Assembly: GCF_024580735.1 (NCBI RefSeq)
Contig: NZ_JANIJX010000005.1
Span: 124,001 to 188,000 of the forward strand
Direction of reading: 5' to 3'
DNA length: 64,000 bases
Source: Brevibacterium moorei
GTDB lineage: Bacteria > Actinomycetota > Actinomycetes > Actinomycetales > Brevibacteriaceae
In this document: one piece after another, positions 63,804 to 64,000 of the stretch
Position numbering within the stretch: position 1 is the first letter of the stretch
Layout of the letters: the number at the start of each line of letters is the position of its first letter
Made by a program: the position numbers and the translations under genes
Notes under the pieces: generated by a model
What the model saw: the letters and a program-made list of their open reading frames with translations, nothing else
What the model was told of the DNA's origin: nothing
Database searches by the model: none

Positions 63804-64000
63804 ACGCGCATCCCGCGGCCGGTCGGACGGCGGCCGTGACCACCAAGGCCGCCAGGCAGGCGAAGATCACGGAGCTGATCCGCACCCGGCAGGTGCGCTC
63901 GCAGACGGAGCTGGCCGGCCTGTTGGCCGAAGCCGGCTTCGAGGTCACCCAGGCCACGCTCTCGCGCGACCTGGTGGGCCTCGGCGCGGTCAAGGTCCGC
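63800..64000 (+). CDS. argR: arginine repressor ArgR (5' part, cut by window edge)
   Basis: 67 codons are visible. The winged helix-turn-helix of ArgR is clear: [20 protein letters not shown] (residues 16-35), then [30 protein letters not shown]. It represses arginine biosynthesis when bound to arginine and would act at the element before argC. The start is a TTG overlapping the argF stop, with GGAG six bases upstream; a GTG twelve codons later is an alternative. The arginine-binding C-terminal domain lies outside the window. Confidence 0.9.
   Translation, partial: MNAHPAAGRTAAVTTKAARQAKITELIRTRQVRSQTELAGLLAEAGFEVTQATLSRDLVGLGAVKVR

Overview
The window is a high-GC chromosomal segment from an actinobacterium. 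The evidence is the gene order dapA-rnj-ftsK-pgsA-cinA-clgR-DUF3046-recA-recX-miaB-miaA-dapF-hflX-lexA, the bifunctional-type PriA isomerase, the DUF1844 and SseB-like genes beside infC, and an actinobacterial LexA with a GAAC-N4-GTTC box. The order lexA / LysM protein / hisC-hisB-hisH-priA / sseB / infC-rpmI-rplT / trmH / pheS-pheT / argC-J-B-D-F-R points to the Micrococcales; I cannot name the genus. No rRNA, tRNA, transposase, prophage or CRISPR array is visible.

Layout. 1-4.0 kb (minus): a 2-oxoacid (probably pyruvate) dehydrogenase E1 beta/alpha pair tightly coupled to an OFA-type MFS transporter, then a second MFS gene. 4.2-7.6 kb (plus): dapB, a membrane TPR-like protein, a CNNM/CorC protein and an SDR. 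7.6-13.8 kb (minus): a copper P-type ATPase behind a CsoR-type operator, a polytopic acyltransferase-like protein, and a two-gene ABC system. 13.8-16.4 kb: dapA-rnj. 16.5-22.7 kb is an accessory island between rnj and ftsK: an IclR regulator divergent from a GlcD-type oxidase, malate synthase, and a remarkable XRE-cupin-decarboxylase fusion. 22.8-39.0 kb: ftsK through lexA, covering cell division, lipid synthesis, DNA repair/SOS, tRNA modification and diaminopimelate. 39.3-44.2 kb: SOS-linked LysM gene and histidine genes. 44.2-46.1 kb: a catalase with an altered active site, and DUF1844. 46.2-47.8 kb: infC-rpmI-rplT with an attenuator-like leader and an ATC start codon. 47.9-58.3 kb: a membrane-anchored exported protein, trmH, pheST, an SDR, an ABC1/AarF kinase and a quinone oxidoreductase. 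58.4-64 kb: the arginine operon argCJBDFR, with argR cut by the window edge.

Functional links. GlcD (glycolate or lactate to glyoxylate or pyruvate) and malate synthase form a glyoxylate route. The iclR/glcD intergenic region and the aceB promoter carry closely similar 17-bp 6-5-6 palindromes, which suggests one IclR-controlled regulon. RecA, LexA and the LysM protein form the SOS core, with LexA boxes at recA and in the lexA/LysM divergent region. dapA, dapB and dapF supply lysine and peptidoglycan precursors.

A recurring feature is the leaderless promoter: TANNNT followed by 6-7 nt and then ATG/GTG, at ten genes.

The best candidate for an undescribed system is the 712-residue protein at 20607-22745. 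It joins an XRE DNA-binding domain, a cupin sensor and a complete group II PLP decarboxylase in one reading frame, and its own -10 hexamer lies inside a perfect 14-bp palindrome. This parallels MocR regulators (DNA-binding domain plus PLP enzyme) but is built from unrelated parts.
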